A stretch of 64,000 nt of DNA, from positions 62,001 through 126,000 of the forward strand of contig JAUHYW010000010.1 of assembly GCA_030426085.1 (NCBI GenBank). The letters are read 5' to 3'. The DNA comes from a bacterium (GTDB lineage Bacteria; Myxococcota_A; Bradymonadia; UBA7976; UBA1532). The notes under the pieces are model-generated. The model was not told where the DNA came from and searched no databases. It saw only the letters and a list, made by a program, of their open reading frames with translations. The position numbers and the translations under genes are program-made. The number at the start of each line of letters is the position of its first letter. Within the stretch, counting starts at the first letter, position 1. Shown piece by piece: positions 17,855 to 26,207 of this stretch.

Positions 17855-19027
17855 CTACTTCCGGCCGGCGGTCCAGCGAAAGCCGAACCCGAAGTGGTTG
17901 TCGCAGTCCAGGTGGTGGCGGAAGTACAGCTCTTCCTTGGTGATGCTGATGCCGCCCCCCGAGCCGTGGATGGTGCACACCGCGCAGAACGTCAGCCGGG
18001 GGTCGGGCGCGTCGCAGCGCACGAGGATCTCGTTGCCGTCGGCGTCCTTGACCGTCACCCGCCCGTTGACCTGGGTGAAGTTCTGGCTGCCCTCGTAGAT
18101 CATCGCGAAGATGACCACCCGCTTGATGGCGTCGGGCTTGTAGAACCGCATGTTCTCGCCGTCGGTCGCCGCGCCCGAGCGGTCGTCCTTGTCCAGCTCG
18201 ATCCACGGGCTGGCGTAGCGGTTGCCGAAGTTGCCGCCCAGCGGCTGAATCACGCCCCGGTCGCCGTTGGTCAGCTCGTAGAAGCAGCCCAGGTCGAGGT
18301 CGGCGTCGCTGCCCCCGCCCCCGAACCACGACCGCTTCTTCTTCTGCTGGTCCCAGTTCAGGTTGATGTGGATGACGTTCTCGCCGCGCTTCTTGAGCGA
18401 CAGCTTCTGGCTCTGCCCCCGCTTCTCGAGGGTGACCTTGCCCAGGTTGACCTTGGGCGGATCGGCCGCCGGCTTCGGGGTCGGCGCCGGCGCGGGGGCC
18501 GGATCGGCGGCCACCTCACCCCCGAAGTGCTCGAGCAGCGCCCCCAGGCCGCCGTTGAAGCCCTGGCCCACCGCCGCGACGCGCCAGACGCCCTTGCGGT
18601 AGACCTCGGCGATCATCACCGCCTTCTCGCCCCCGAAGAGCGACCCGTCGAAGGGGAAGGTCATCTTGCGCCCGCCGGCCTCGATCGCGATCTCGCTGCG
18701 GCCGATGCCCGACATCGTGCCCGATCCGTCGATGGTGGCGGCGAAGACGAGCTTGTCGATCTTGGACGGCAGCCGGTCGAGGTCGATGGCGAAGGTCTTG
18801 TCGAAGCCCCCGCCGCCGCTCTTCATCTCGACCCCGCCGCAGGGGGAGCGCGTCTGGTTGTAGAAGACGAAGTACTCTTCGTCGCTCAGCTTGCCGGCGC
18901 CGTCGAGCCCGAAGCAGCTCAGGTCGACGTCCGACCCGCCCGGCCCCGCGACCCGCACCCCGACCTCGAAGCGGCTGCCGACGCCGAGCTTCTCGAGCTG
19001 GCTCTTCTGTCCCCGCTGGAATTCCAT
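17855..19027 (-). CDS. terA: TerA-like protein (two TerD-superfamily domains)
   Basis: 390 residues, close to plasmid TerA. The N-terminal TerD-type domain (about 1-175) has GSDVDLSCFGLD, YFVFYNQTRSP and VMIAEVYRKGVWRVAAVGQGFNGG. A Pro/Ala linker follows, then a TerA-type domain (about 200-390) with DADLDLGCFYEL, NRYASPWIELDKDDR, GENMRFYKP and the closing FGFGFRW. Ter proteins bind calcium through the Asp clusters and assemble at the inner membrane in tellurite, phage and envelope stress responses. ATG 19027 has GGGGAGGGG just upstream. Lies between the TerZ-like gene and the TerD-protease gene. Confidence 0.82.
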   Translation of the reverse strand: MEFQRGQKSQLEKLGVGSRFEVGVRVAGPGGSDVDLSCFGLDGAGKLSDEEYFVFYNQTRSPCGGVEMKSGGGGFDKTFAIDLDRLPSKIDKLVFAATIDGSGTMSGIGRSEIAIEAGGRKMTFPFDGSLFGGEKAVMIAEVYRKGVWRVAAVGQGFNGGLGALLEHFGGEVAADPAPAPAPTPKPAADPPKVNLGKVTLEKRGQSQKLSLKKRGENVIHINLNWDQQKKKRSWFGGGGSDADLDLGCFYELTNGDRGVIQPLGGNFGNRYASPWIELDKDDRSGAATDGENMRFYKPDAIKRVVIFAMIYEGSQNFTQVNGRVTVKDADGNEILVRCDAPDPRLTFCAVCTIHGSGGGISITKEELYFRHHLDCDNHFGFGFRWTAGRK

Positions 19028-19050
19028 CTGTCCCCTCCCCTGTGGTCGCC

Positions 19051-19659
19051 TCAGGCGTACTGCCGCGCCTGGGGTTCGATGTCCTGGATGGTCTGCTGCC
19101 GGCCCGAGGCCTGCTCCCCGATGGCCTCGAACGACCACCCCGAGCCGGTGCGGCCGACCTTGGCGATGATGAAGCCCCGCGCCGAGCCGCCCTGGGTGTT
19201 GAGGTTGAACCGGGCGACCTCTTTGTTCGAGCCCATGTCCACCACGTTGCAGAAGGCGAACGGGATGCCATCGAAGGTCTCGCCGGAGTAGCTGTTGACC
19301 ACGAAGACGATGCTCTTGACCCCGCCGGGCACGCTCTCGAGGTCGACGTTGATCACCTCGTTGGGGTCGCTGTCGCTGCCCCCGCCGGCGAGGTCGTCGC
19401 CGGTGTGCACCACCGATCCCTCCTGGCTGCGGAGCTGGCGCCACCACACCGAGTCGACCGGCTGGCCCGACTGGTCGTAGATGATCGCCGAGGCGTCGAG
19501 GTCGACCTCGACCTTCTTGATCCCCCCGCCGAAGCCGAAGAAGCCCTTCTTGTGGACCTCGCGCAGCCCCCAGCCGAGGCCGACGGCGACTTTCTGCAGT
19601 GATGACCCGCCGTCTTTGGCGAGGCTGATGCTCTGACCTTTCGAGAGGCTGATGCCCAT
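19051..19659 (-). CDS. TerZ/TerD-family stress protein
   Basis: 202 residues. The N-terminus ISLSKGQSISLAKDGG and the calcium-loop segment VEVDLDASAIIYD mark the TerD superfamily; HTGDDLAGGGSDSD is the second acidic loop. The middle (FVVNSYSGETFDGI, FCNVVD, ARFNLN) resembles TerZ rather than TerD, and a 20-residue Gln-rich tail follows the usual end. AAGGAG precedes ATG 19659. Same strand and likely same transcript as TerD and the CaCA exchanger upstream. Confidence 0.82.
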   Translation of the reverse strand: MGISLSKGQSISLAKDGGSSLQKVAVGLGWGLREVHKKGFFGFGGGIKKVEVDLDASAIIYDQSGQPVDSVWWRQLRSQEGSVVHTGDDLAGGGSDSDPNEVINVDLESVPGGVKSIVFVVNSYSGETFDGIPFAFCNVVDMGSNKEVARFNLNTQGGSARGFIIAKVGRTGSGWSFEAIGEQASGRQQTIQDIEPQARQYA

Positions 19660-19708
19660 GGGATTGGCTCCTTTGGTCGGTGAGACCGGTGAGTGGCGAG
19701 AGAACGGA

Positions 19709-20980
19709 TCAGCGCGGGGGCGCCGGGGGTCGGGGCGCTTCGGGGGACGGCGCTGCGAGGGCCGGCGCTGCGGGGGCCGGCGCTGCGGCGACCGCGTCGA
19801 CGGGCGCGTCGGCGGCGCCGAACCAGTCGTCGACGGCGGCCCACTCGGCGCCCATGCCCCGCCCCACGACGAAGGCGGTCCAGACGAAGTACATGCCGAA
19901 GAGCAGCACCGCCTTGGCCCGGCCCACGCCCCGCCCGATGAGGAAGAGCGCGAGCACGACCGCGGTCACCGCCAGCAGGACCCAGCGCAGGATCTGCACG
20001 TCGGCCGCCGCGCCGTCGGCCACGAGCTCGACCGCGCCGACCGTCAGGCCGTAGATCATCAGGGGCAGGCCGAGGCACACGCAGATGTCGAAGATGTTGC
20101 TGCCGACGGCGTTGGCCACCGCGTCGTCGTAGTTGCCCTTGAGGGCGTCCTTCACCGACAGCACGGTGTCGGGCACGCTCGTCGCGGCCGCCGCGAGGAT
20201 GACCGCGGTGAAGTAGGGCTGCACCCCGAGCGCCTGCGCCGAGTGCTCGACGGCCCAGGCGATGCCGGCGCAGGCCAGCGCGATATAGGCGATGGAGATG
20301 CCGAGCACGACCCAGGCGCTGTTGCGGGTGAAGTCCCGCCCGCCGAAGAACCGGGCGTTGGCGTCGAGCAGCCAGCCGAGCCCGAGCAGGCCCGCGCCCG
20401 CCTCTTCGTCGTCGTCCTCGTCCTCGTCGTCGTCTTCCTCCTCGTCCACGCCGAAGCCGGTCCGCAAGGTGACGAAGATGTAGACGAGGTAGATGACGAC
20501 CAGCGCGCCGCCCATCCACCACACGACGGTCGTGTCGCCGAGGAAGTAGATCAGCGCCAGCTCGGCGCCGACGAAGAAGATGCCGTCCTTGATGACGACC
20601 TTCTTGTCGAGGGTGATCGAGTCGACCTTGGTCCGGGTGCCGCCGGGGCCCTTGACCCCCAGGAAGAGCACCGCGAGCACGCACAGGCCGGGGATGATGA
20701 CCGCGTTGAAGACCGCGCTGCCGGCGCAGGTGGCGATGCCCGCCGAGAAGCCGTCGGCCCGGCTGCCGAAGAAGTCGGGGGCGAAGAGCGGGCCGAAGAG
20801 CAGCAGGGCGGTGGTGAACAGCTCGGGCAGCGAGCTGCCGATCGCGTTGATCGTGGCCCCCTTCACCCCCGGCTTCATGTTGCGGCCCAGGTAGTCCGCC
20901 GCGTCCTCGAAGGAGTTGCAGGCGTACATGATCACGATCGACATCAGCGCGATGACGACCAGCGAGGCGAACAGCAGCAT
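19709..20980 (-). CDS. CaCA-superfamily cation exchanger
   Basis: 423 residues with two inverted groups of about five helices. The two alpha-repeat signatures are GATINAIGSSLPEL (near residue 42) and AAATSVPDTVLSVKDALKGNYDDAVANAVGSNIFD-type sequence (about 262-295), typical of Na+/Ca2+ and K+-dependent exchangers. Between them is a run of 18 acidic residues (EEEDDDEDEDDD region, about 172-190), a plausible cytosolic calcium sensor. The C-terminus is Ala/Pro-rich. In Ter loci a CaCA exchanger or TerC supplies the membrane component around calcium-binding TerD proteins; no TerC is seen here, so this gene probably takes that place. Confidence 0.85.
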   Translation of the reverse strand: MLLFASLVVIALMSIVIMYACNSFEDAADYLGRNMKPGVKGATINAIGSSLPELFTTALLLFGPLFAPDFFGSRADGFSAGIATCAGSAVFNAVIIPGLCVLAVLFLGVKGPGGTRTKVDSITLDKKVVIKDGIFFVGAELALIYFLGDTTVVWWMGGALVVIYLVYIFVTLRTGFGVDEEEDDDEDEDDDEEAGAGLLGLGWLLDANARFFGGRDFTRNSAWVVLGISIAYIALACAGIAWAVEHSAQALGVQPYFTAVILAAAATSVPDTVLSVKDALKGNYDDAVANAVGSNIFDICVCLGLPLMIYGLTVGAVELVADGAAADVQILRWVLLAVTAVVLALFLIGRGVGRAKAVLLFGMYFVWTAFVVGRGMGAEWAAVDDWFGAADAPVDAVAAAPAPAAPALAAPSPEAPRPPAPPR

Positions 20981-21068
20981 CCGGAACTCCAGTGTCGGCC
21001 AGCGTGCGCGGCCGCGGCGGGGCGTTGGGGGTGGCCCGGCGGGTCGCCGTCCGCGCCGACGCGGCCGG

Positions 21069-21108
21069 GATCCCGATCGGGCCGGTGCGCCGGGGGCCGA
21101 TCGGGATC
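21069..21108. terminator. 12-bp hairpin downstream of terD
   Basis: GATCCCGATCGG (21069-21080) pairs perfectly with CCGATCGGGATC (21097-21108) around a 16-nt GC-rich loop, about 50 bp after the terD stop and 90 bp before the exchanger start. No T-run follows, so partial termination or RNA stabilisation of an abundant terD transcript is possible. Confidence 0.45.
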
Positions 21109-21156
21109 GGGCCCCGGCTCACGGCCGAGCGGGCGGGCCCGCCCGGCAGGCCGACG

Positions 21157-21732
21157 TCAGACGTTGACGCCGTAGTTGCGCGCGAGGGGTCCGAGGCCGC
21201 CGTCGTAGCCCTGCCCGATGGCCTTGAACTTCCACTCGTTGTTGCGGCGGTAGACCTCGGCGAAGATCATCGCCGTCTCGGTGCTCATGTCTTCCGAGAG
21301 GTCGTAGCGGGCGATCTCCTTGCCGTTGGAGTCGTCGACCACCCGAATGAAGGCGTTGCTGACCATGCCGAAGTTCTGCCGCCGGCTCTCGGCGTCGTGG
21401 ATGGTCACCGCGAAGGCGATCTTGTCGATCTCCTTGGGCACCGCGTTCAGCTCGACCCGCACCTGCTCGTCGTCGCCGTCGCCGCCGCCGGTGAGGTTGT
21501 CGCCGAGGTGCTCGACCGAGCCGTCCTGCGACTTGAGCTGGTTGTAGAAGATGAAGTCGGCGTCGCTGCGCACCTTGCCGTTGCTGCCGAGCAGGAACAC
21601 CGAGGCGTCGAGATCGAAGTCGGCCCCGTCGGTGGCCCGCTCGTCCCAGCCGAGCCCGACGGTGACCTTCGAGAGGCCGGGGGCCTCCTTGGACAGAGAG
21701 ATGTTGCCGCCCTTGTTCAGCGAAATCGCCAT
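21157..21732 (-). CDS. terD: TerD tellurite-resistance/stress protein
   Basis: 191 residues, the canonical size. It opens with [20 protein letters not shown] and has both calcium sites intact: [13 protein letters not shown] (about 37-47) and [16 protein letters not shown] (about 75-90), plus [15 protein letters not shown] and the closing [26 protein letters not shown]. TerD binds Ca2+ at the inner membrane and is central to tellurite, colicin and phage stress phenotypes. ATG 21732 follows AGGAG. It is the first gene after the strong candidate promoter at 21825-21854 and probably heads the run to 14950. Confidence 0.95.
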   Translation of the reverse strand: MAISLNKGGNISLSKEAPGLSKVTVGLGWDERATDGADFDLDASVFLLGSNGKVRSDADFIFYNQLKSQDGSVEHLGDNLTGGGDGDDEQVRVELNAVPKEIDKIAFAVTIHDAESRRQNFGMVSNAFIRVVDDSNGKEIARYDLSEDMSTETAMIFAEVYRRNNEWKFKAIGQGYDGGLGPLARNYGVNV

Positions 21733-21824
21733 GCTTGTTCTCCTCGGAATCTCGGTGTGCGTGCTCGGCCCGGTCGTCGATCGTCGACAGCCGCCACCAG
21801 GAGGTTCGTCTTCCTGGCGGCCGG

Positions 21825-21854
21825 ATGATAGGCAGGCGGGAATCGAGGCGTCAA
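21825..21854 (-). promoter_or_regulatory. Candidate sigma-70 promoter for terD
   Basis: On the minus strand TTGACG (21849-21854) and TATCAT (21825-21830) are 18 bp apart, 5/6 matches to -35 and 5/6 to -10. The predicted leader is about 85 nt and contains a hairpin from CCGCCA/TGGCGG around 21791-21820. Confidence 0.6.
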
Positions 21855-21905
21855 CCGGCAATCTGACCGTGATGTCGCGCTCCCGACAACGGGCGCACGC
21901 CCCGG

Positions 21906-21935
21906 TTGACACCCGGTGATCGAGCCCCCGAGAAT
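21906..21935 (+). promoter_or_regulatory. Candidate sigma-70 promoter for the PRTase-HAD-StiP operon
   Basis: A perfect -35 TTGACA (21906-21911) is followed after 18 bp by GAGAAT (21930-21935), about 30 bp before the ATG at 21965. TCGTCGACCGTCGATGATCGA-like palindromic sequence lies just downstream and resembles CGTCGATCGTCGAC at 21774-21787 near the terD leader, a possible shared operator. Confidence 0.5.
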
Positions 21936-21964
21936 CGTCGACCGTCGATGATCGAGACCGACCG

Positions 21965-23197
21965 ATGACCCTCGCCGCCCCGGCCCGCCCCGATTGGATC
22001 GCTGATCCCGCGGCCCGCAGACACCGCCTGGAGAGCGGGTCGCTGTGGATCCGACCGTCGGTCGGGCCCGACGCGGCGGGTGACGCGGCGGGCGCGGCGG
22101 CCGGTGACGGCCCGCCGCCGAGCCTGGACGAGCTGTGCGGCTTCGCGGCCCGACGCAACCCGCGGCGAGGCTTCCTCTTCGTCTCCCGGATCCTGGGCCG
22201 CTACGCCCCCGCCCGACCGGCCCCGCTCGACGACGCCCTCGCCCGGCTCGCGGCCCGGCTGCCGGCCGATCTGCCGGGCCCGGTGCTGTTCGTCGGCGTC
22301 GCGGCGGCCGGGGTCGCGATCGGGCAGCGCTGCTGGGCCCGCTTCCTCGACCGCACCGGCCGGCCCGACTCCGTCTTCGTCGCCACGAGCCGGCATCGCT
22401 TCGAAGCGCCGCTGGCCTACGCCTTCGACGAGCCCCACAGCCACGCCCCGCGACACCGGATGTACCGCCCGCTGGACGCCATCGCCCGCCGACGCTTCGC
22501 CGAGGCCCGCAGCGTGGTGGTGGTCGACGACGAGGTCACCACCGGGCGGACCTTCGCCGGCTTCGTCGCGGCGCACCACCGGGCCTGCCCCGCGGCGCGT
22601 CACTTCGTGCACGCGGTGCTCACCGACTGGACGACGGCCCCGCTCGACGCCGCGGCCCCTCCAGGCTGTACCGTGCGGCTGGTCGCGCTCGCCCGGGGCC
22701 GCTATCACTTCGAGCGCGACCCCGGCTTCGCCCCGCGCATGCCCGACGTGACCGGCGACGCCGATCCCCGATGGCATCCGCTCACCCCCGGGCGGGCCCG
22801 CTTCGGGCACCTCGCGCCGGCCGCGCTCGGCGACCGCCCGCTGCCCGCCGTCGAACCCGGCGCGCGGGTCCTCGTGCTGGGCGCTGGCGAGTTCCAATAC
22901 CCGGCCCTGCTGCTGGCCGAACGCTACGCCGGGCAGGGTGTCGACGCCTGGTTCCAATGCACGACCCGGGCCCCGGTGCTGGTGGGGGGCCCCATCGACA
23001 GCGTGATGACATTCGACGACCCATGGGGAGAAGGCATCCCGAACTTCCTCTACAACGTACGCCCGGGGCAGTTCGACCGGGTCTTCGTCTGCCACGAGTC
23101 CGACGCCTGCGCGCCGCCGCGGGCCCTCGTCGACGCGCTGGGCGCCGAGGTGCTGGCCTTCGGCGACGGCGCGCCGCTCACCGCGAGCGGCCGATGA
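21965..23197 (+). CDS. Phosphoribosyltransferase-TRSP domain protein of Ter systems
   Basis: 410 residues. The N-terminal half is a type I PRTase-like domain with the PRPP loop [14 protein letters not shown] (about 180-193). The C-terminal half has [21 protein letters not shown], the marker of the TRSP domain that is found only with Ter-linked PRTases. Family studies place these enzymes in a predicted nucleoside-like metabolite pathway induced with TerD proteins; the product is not known. It begins a three-gene operon with overlapping stops and starts (next ATG at 23194). No clear ribosome site, and the leader is short. Confidence 0.85.
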   Translation: MTLAAPARPDWIADPAARRHRLESGSLWIRPSVGPDAAGDAAGAAAGDGPPPSLDELCGFAARRNPRRGFLFVSRILGRYAPARPAPLDDALARLAARLPADLPGPVLFVGVAAAGVAIGQRCWARFLDRTGRPDSVFVATSRHRFEAPLAYAFDEPHSHAPRHRMYRPLDAIARRRFAEARSVVVVDDEVTTGRTFAGFVAAHHRACPAARHFVHAVLTDWTTAPLDAAAPPGCTVRLVALARGRYHFERDPGFAPRMPDVTGDADPRWHPLTPGRARFGHLAPAALGDRPLPAVEPGARVLVLGAGEFQYPALLLAERYAGQGVDAWFQCTTRAPVLVGGPIDSVMTFDDPWGEGIPNFLYNVRPGQFDRVFVCHESDACAPPRALVDALGAEVLAFGDGAPLTASGR

Positions 23198-23964
23198 GCG
23201 CCCCGGGTCCCGTCGGCTGGCGCCGCCCCGATCCGCCGATGCCCGTCGTCAGCTTCGTCGACCTCGACGACACTCTGTTCCGCTCGCCGGCTCGCGGGGG
23301 CCATGGCCGAGCGGTCACGGTGACCCGGGACGGGCGGCCCTACAGCTATATGTCGCCCCAGCAGCAGCAGCTCTTCGCGCTGCTGCGCCGCGCCGGGCGG
23401 GTCATCCCCACCACCGCCCGGGTGCCGGAGCAGCTCCGCCGGGTGCGGCTGCCGTTCGACGACTGCGCCATCTGCGCCAACGGGGCGGTCATCCTGGAGC
23501 CGGACGGCGCCCGCGTCTCGGCCTGGGCCAAGCGGGTGACGGACCGCGTCGCGGGGCTGTCCGCCGAGCCCGAAGCGATCCTGCGGCTGGCGCGCAGCGT
23601 CCCGGGCGGGTCCGACCTGCGGATCGAGGCGGTGGCGGTCGACGGGCGCCCGCTCATGGTCGACGCCCGACATCCCGAGCGTCGGATCCCACCGTTGCGC
23701 CCCTGGGCCCGCGAGGTGCGCCGGCGGCTGCCCGACGACTGGATCCTCGACCGGGCTCGTGATCGCGCGCTGCTGTACCCCCGCGGCGTCGACAAGCGGA
23801 GCGCCGTGCGCTGGTTCATCGAGCACCGGGTCGAGCAGCCCGCGCTGATCCTGGGCGCGGGCGATCGGCAGGGTGACCACGGGTTCATGGCCGCGTGCGA
23901 CTTCGCGATGATGCCCACCGGATCGGTGCTCTTCGAAGCCGCCGCGCCGAGCGACCATGGGTGA
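23194..23964 (+). CDS. HAD-family phosphatase of the Ter-linked operon
   Basis: 256 residues. The nucleophile motif is FVDLDDTLF (DxDxT; Asp at about residue 23), with ANGAVI and a late GDRQGDHGFM that supplies motif IV acids. A Cof-like cap occupies the middle. Probably a cytosolic phosphatase acting on a phosphoribosylated intermediate made by the coupled PRTase. ATG overlaps the PRTase stop (ATGA), and the StiP gene begins 8 bp before this gene's stop. Confidence 0.85.
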   Translation: MSAPGPVGWRRPDPPMPVVSFVDLDDTLFRSPARGGHGRAVTVTRDGRPYSYMSPQQQQLFALLRRAGRVIPTTARVPEQLRRVRLPFDDCAICANGAVILEPDGARVSAWAKRVTDRVAGLSAEPEAILRLARSVPGGSDLRIEAVAVDGRPLMVDARHPERRIPPLRPWAREVRRRLPDDWILDRARDRALLYPRGVDKRSAVRWFIEHRVEQPALILGAGDRQGDHGFMAACDFAMMPTGSVLFEAAAPSDHG

Positions 23965-25123
23965 GGGCGACCGCATGCGGACCGGCTTCAGCGGGTCGTA
24001 CGACCCCGACGACGTGCGCTTCCTGCTCGAGCCGGTGCGCATGGCGCCCACCGATGTCGCCACCAAGGAGCGCCTGATCCAGTCGGGCGCGAAGCACTAC
24101 TCCGAGCTGCTCGCCCCGGAGCACGCGCCCGACGCGACCTACCTGGCGCTCTTCGAAGCGGCCTTCGCCCGCAACGCCGATCGGGTCGCCCGGGACGTGG
24201 TCGCGCTCGCCCGCGCCCTCGCCGCAGGGGGCGACCCCCCCGCGCTGGTCAGCCTGGCCCGGGCGGGGACCCCGATCGGCGTCCTGCTGCGCCGGACGCT
24301 GGGCCATCTGGGGCTGCGCGCGCCGCACTACTCGATCTCGATCATCCGCGACCGGGGGATCGACGGGCAGGCCTTGGATGCCATCCGCCGATGGCATCCG
24401 AAGCGTCACATGTACTTCGTCGACGGATGGACCGGCAAAGGCGCGATCGCCCGCGAGCTGCGCCGGGCCCTCGCCGAGTACGACGCCGCCCGCGACCGGG
24501 GCCCGATCCCGCCTTCACTGGTGGTGCTCAGCGATCTGGCCGGCGTCGCCGGGCAGGCGGCGGGCGGCGATGACTATCTCATCCCGTCGGCGATCCTCAA
24601 CGGCACCGTCTCGGGGCTGGTCAGCCGCACCGTGCTCGACCGGGCCCTGCTCGGCCCGGATGACTTCCACGGGTGCGTGTACCTCGACCACCTCGAGCCG
24701 CATGACCGCACGCGGTGGTACGTGGACACGATCGACGCCCGAGTGCGCGATCTCGTTCGGCGCGGCATGAATGGCATCTCCCCCGCCGCCTGGAGCGACG
24801 CCGATCGGGCCGCATGCGCGGCGCGCACCGCCCGGCTGATGGCGACGGTCGGCGAGCGCTGCGGGGTCACCGACCGCCATCGGATCAAGCCGGGCATCGG
24901 CGAGGCGACCCGGGCGGTCCTGCGGCGCATGCCGGATCGCGTGCTGGTGGCCGACCCCGACGCCCCCGACGCCCGACATCTGGTGCACCTCGCCGAGACC
25001 CGGGGCGCGCCGATCGAGGTCTGGCCCGAGCTGCCCTACACGGCGGTGACCCTGATCCGCAGGCTGGGCGCCGCCCATCGGCCATGGGTCGACGAGGGTG
25101 GCTCCGGGGGAGAGCCCGGGTAG
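23957..25123 (+). CDS. StiP family protein (tellurite-like stress cysteine protease)
   Basis: 388 residues. Family landmarks: SGSYDPDDVRFLL at the N-terminus, TPIGVLLRRTL, HYSISIIRDRGID, FVDGWTGKGAI, SDLAG, and an IPSAILNGTVSGLVSRT segment. StiP proteins are predicted cysteine-protease or PRTase-fold enzymes that accompany TRSP-PRTase and HAD genes in Ter loci; activity is not firmly established. An internal ATG at 23975 is an alternative start. Inside the gene, 24376-24399 holds a 9-bp inverted repeat GGATGCCAT/ATGGCATCC. Last gene of the operon; 208 bp of GC-rich spacer with short GGGGCGC repeats (25185-25201) follow. Confidence 0.88.
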   Translation: MGEGDRMRTGFSGSYDPDDVRFLLEPVRMAPTDVATKERLIQSGAKHYSELLAPEHAPDATYLALFEAAFARNADRVARDVVALARALAAGGDPPALVSLARAGTPIGVLLRRTLGHLGLRAPHYSISIIRDRGIDGQALDAIRRWHPKRHMYFVDGWTGKGAIARELRRALAEYDAARDRGPIPPSLVVLSDLAGVAGQAAGGDDYLIPSAILNGTVSGLVSRTVLDRALLGPDDFHGCVYLDHLEPHDRTRWYVDTIDARVRDLVRRGMNGISPAAWSDADRAACAARTARLMATVGERCGVTDRHRIKPGIGEATRAVLRRMPDRVLVADPDAPDARHLVHLAETRGAPIEVWPELPYTAVTLIRRLGAAHRPWVDEGGSGGEPG

Positions 25124-25331
25124 CGTACGTGGAGCGCCCCGCGTCGGAGCGGGCGGGGCGCGTCGATCGGTTCGCGAGGCGCGGGGCGCGGGGCGCGGGG
25201 CGTTCGTCGCACGCGCCCGGGGTCGCCCGATCACTGGGGAGCCGAACCGAGGCACACGGCGCGGCGCTGGTCGGGCACGTCGAGGCGACGCATATCGGGG
25301 GACCGATCCCAGAGCCCTCGCGTCTGGCCCT

Positions 25332-26072
25332 TCAACCCCCGCCCTCGGACCACGGACGCCAGCGGGCCTCGACCATGTCCCACCAGTAGCCGGGGGACGG
25401 ATCGTCGATGAGGCCCTCCAGATGTCGGGTGTCATCGACCGCCGCGGCCACGACCGACCGGGCGACGACGCCGAGGCGCGCGATGCTGGCGTTGCGGGTC
25501 GGGAGATCGATGCCCACGCCTTCCCAGTCCATGGTCATCGGCTGACCCAGCGCGTGGGTGAGCATCGCCCGCACCACCCCGCCATGGGCCACCACGAGGA
25601 TGCGGCCCCCGGATCCGTGGTGCAGGACGTGATCGAACCAGCGCCCCACCCGATGCTGCAAGTCGAGCGGGCTCTCGCCGCCCGGCGCCCGATAACCCAG
25701 CGGATCACCCCGCTCCGCGCCATAGGCCAGCGCGCCGGCGTGCCAGTCGTCGCGGTGACCGCCGGTGAGGCGACCCATGTCCAACTCGCGCAGGCCATCG
25801 ACGAAGCGCAAAGGCAGCGTCGGCGCGTCGGGGCGGGCGGCGATCCGACCGCGCAGGATGCCGGCCAGGGTCAGGACCGCCCGCTCGAGCGGTGAGCAGT
25901 AGCCCTTGTCGAAGTGCTCCTCGGCGAGCGCCCGCCCGACGGCCTCGGCCTGCGCCAGCCCCCGCGCGGTCAGCCGGCCCCGGGTGGGCGCGAGGCCCTG
26001 CAATACGCCGGAGACGTTCTCCGCCGTCTGCCCGTGGCGCACGATGATCACTTCGGTCGGCCTCGCTCGCAT
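25332..26072 (-). CDS. Histidine phosphatase family protein
   Basis: 246 residues of the phosphoglycerate-mutase-like branch. The phosphohistidine motif VRHGQTAEN is at residues 11-19, the second Arg is in YCSPLERA, the acid in LRELDMG, and the second His in VVAHGGVVR. This set fits a small-molecule phosphatase (GpmB/CobC/2,3-BPG-type) rather than a glycolytic mutase. GGGAG precedes ATG 26072. It converges on the StiP operon, and a link to it is possible but unproven. Confidence 0.85.
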   Translation of the reverse strand: MRARPTEVIIVRHGQTAENVSGVLQGLAPTRGRLTARGLAQAEAVGRALAEEHFDKGYCSPLERAVLTLAGILRGRIAARPDAPTLPLRFVDGLRELDMGRLTGGHRDDWHAGALAYGAERGDPLGYRAPGGESPLDLQHRVGRWFDHVLHHGSGGRILVVAHGGVVRAMLTHALGQPMTMDWEGVGIDLPTRNASIARLGVVARSVVAAAVDDTRHLEGLIDDPSPGYWWDMVEARWRPWSEGGG

Positions 26073-26207
26073 GCTCTCTCCCTCGATCGTCTCGCCCGGT
26101 ATGCCATCTGAAGGGCGCGCCGTGCCACCCCTGGCCCGCAGCTCGCCCGCCCGCGCCCCCGGTCTGCCACCAGCCGGGTCTGCTGCGGCGGCAACCGCAA
26201 CAGACCC

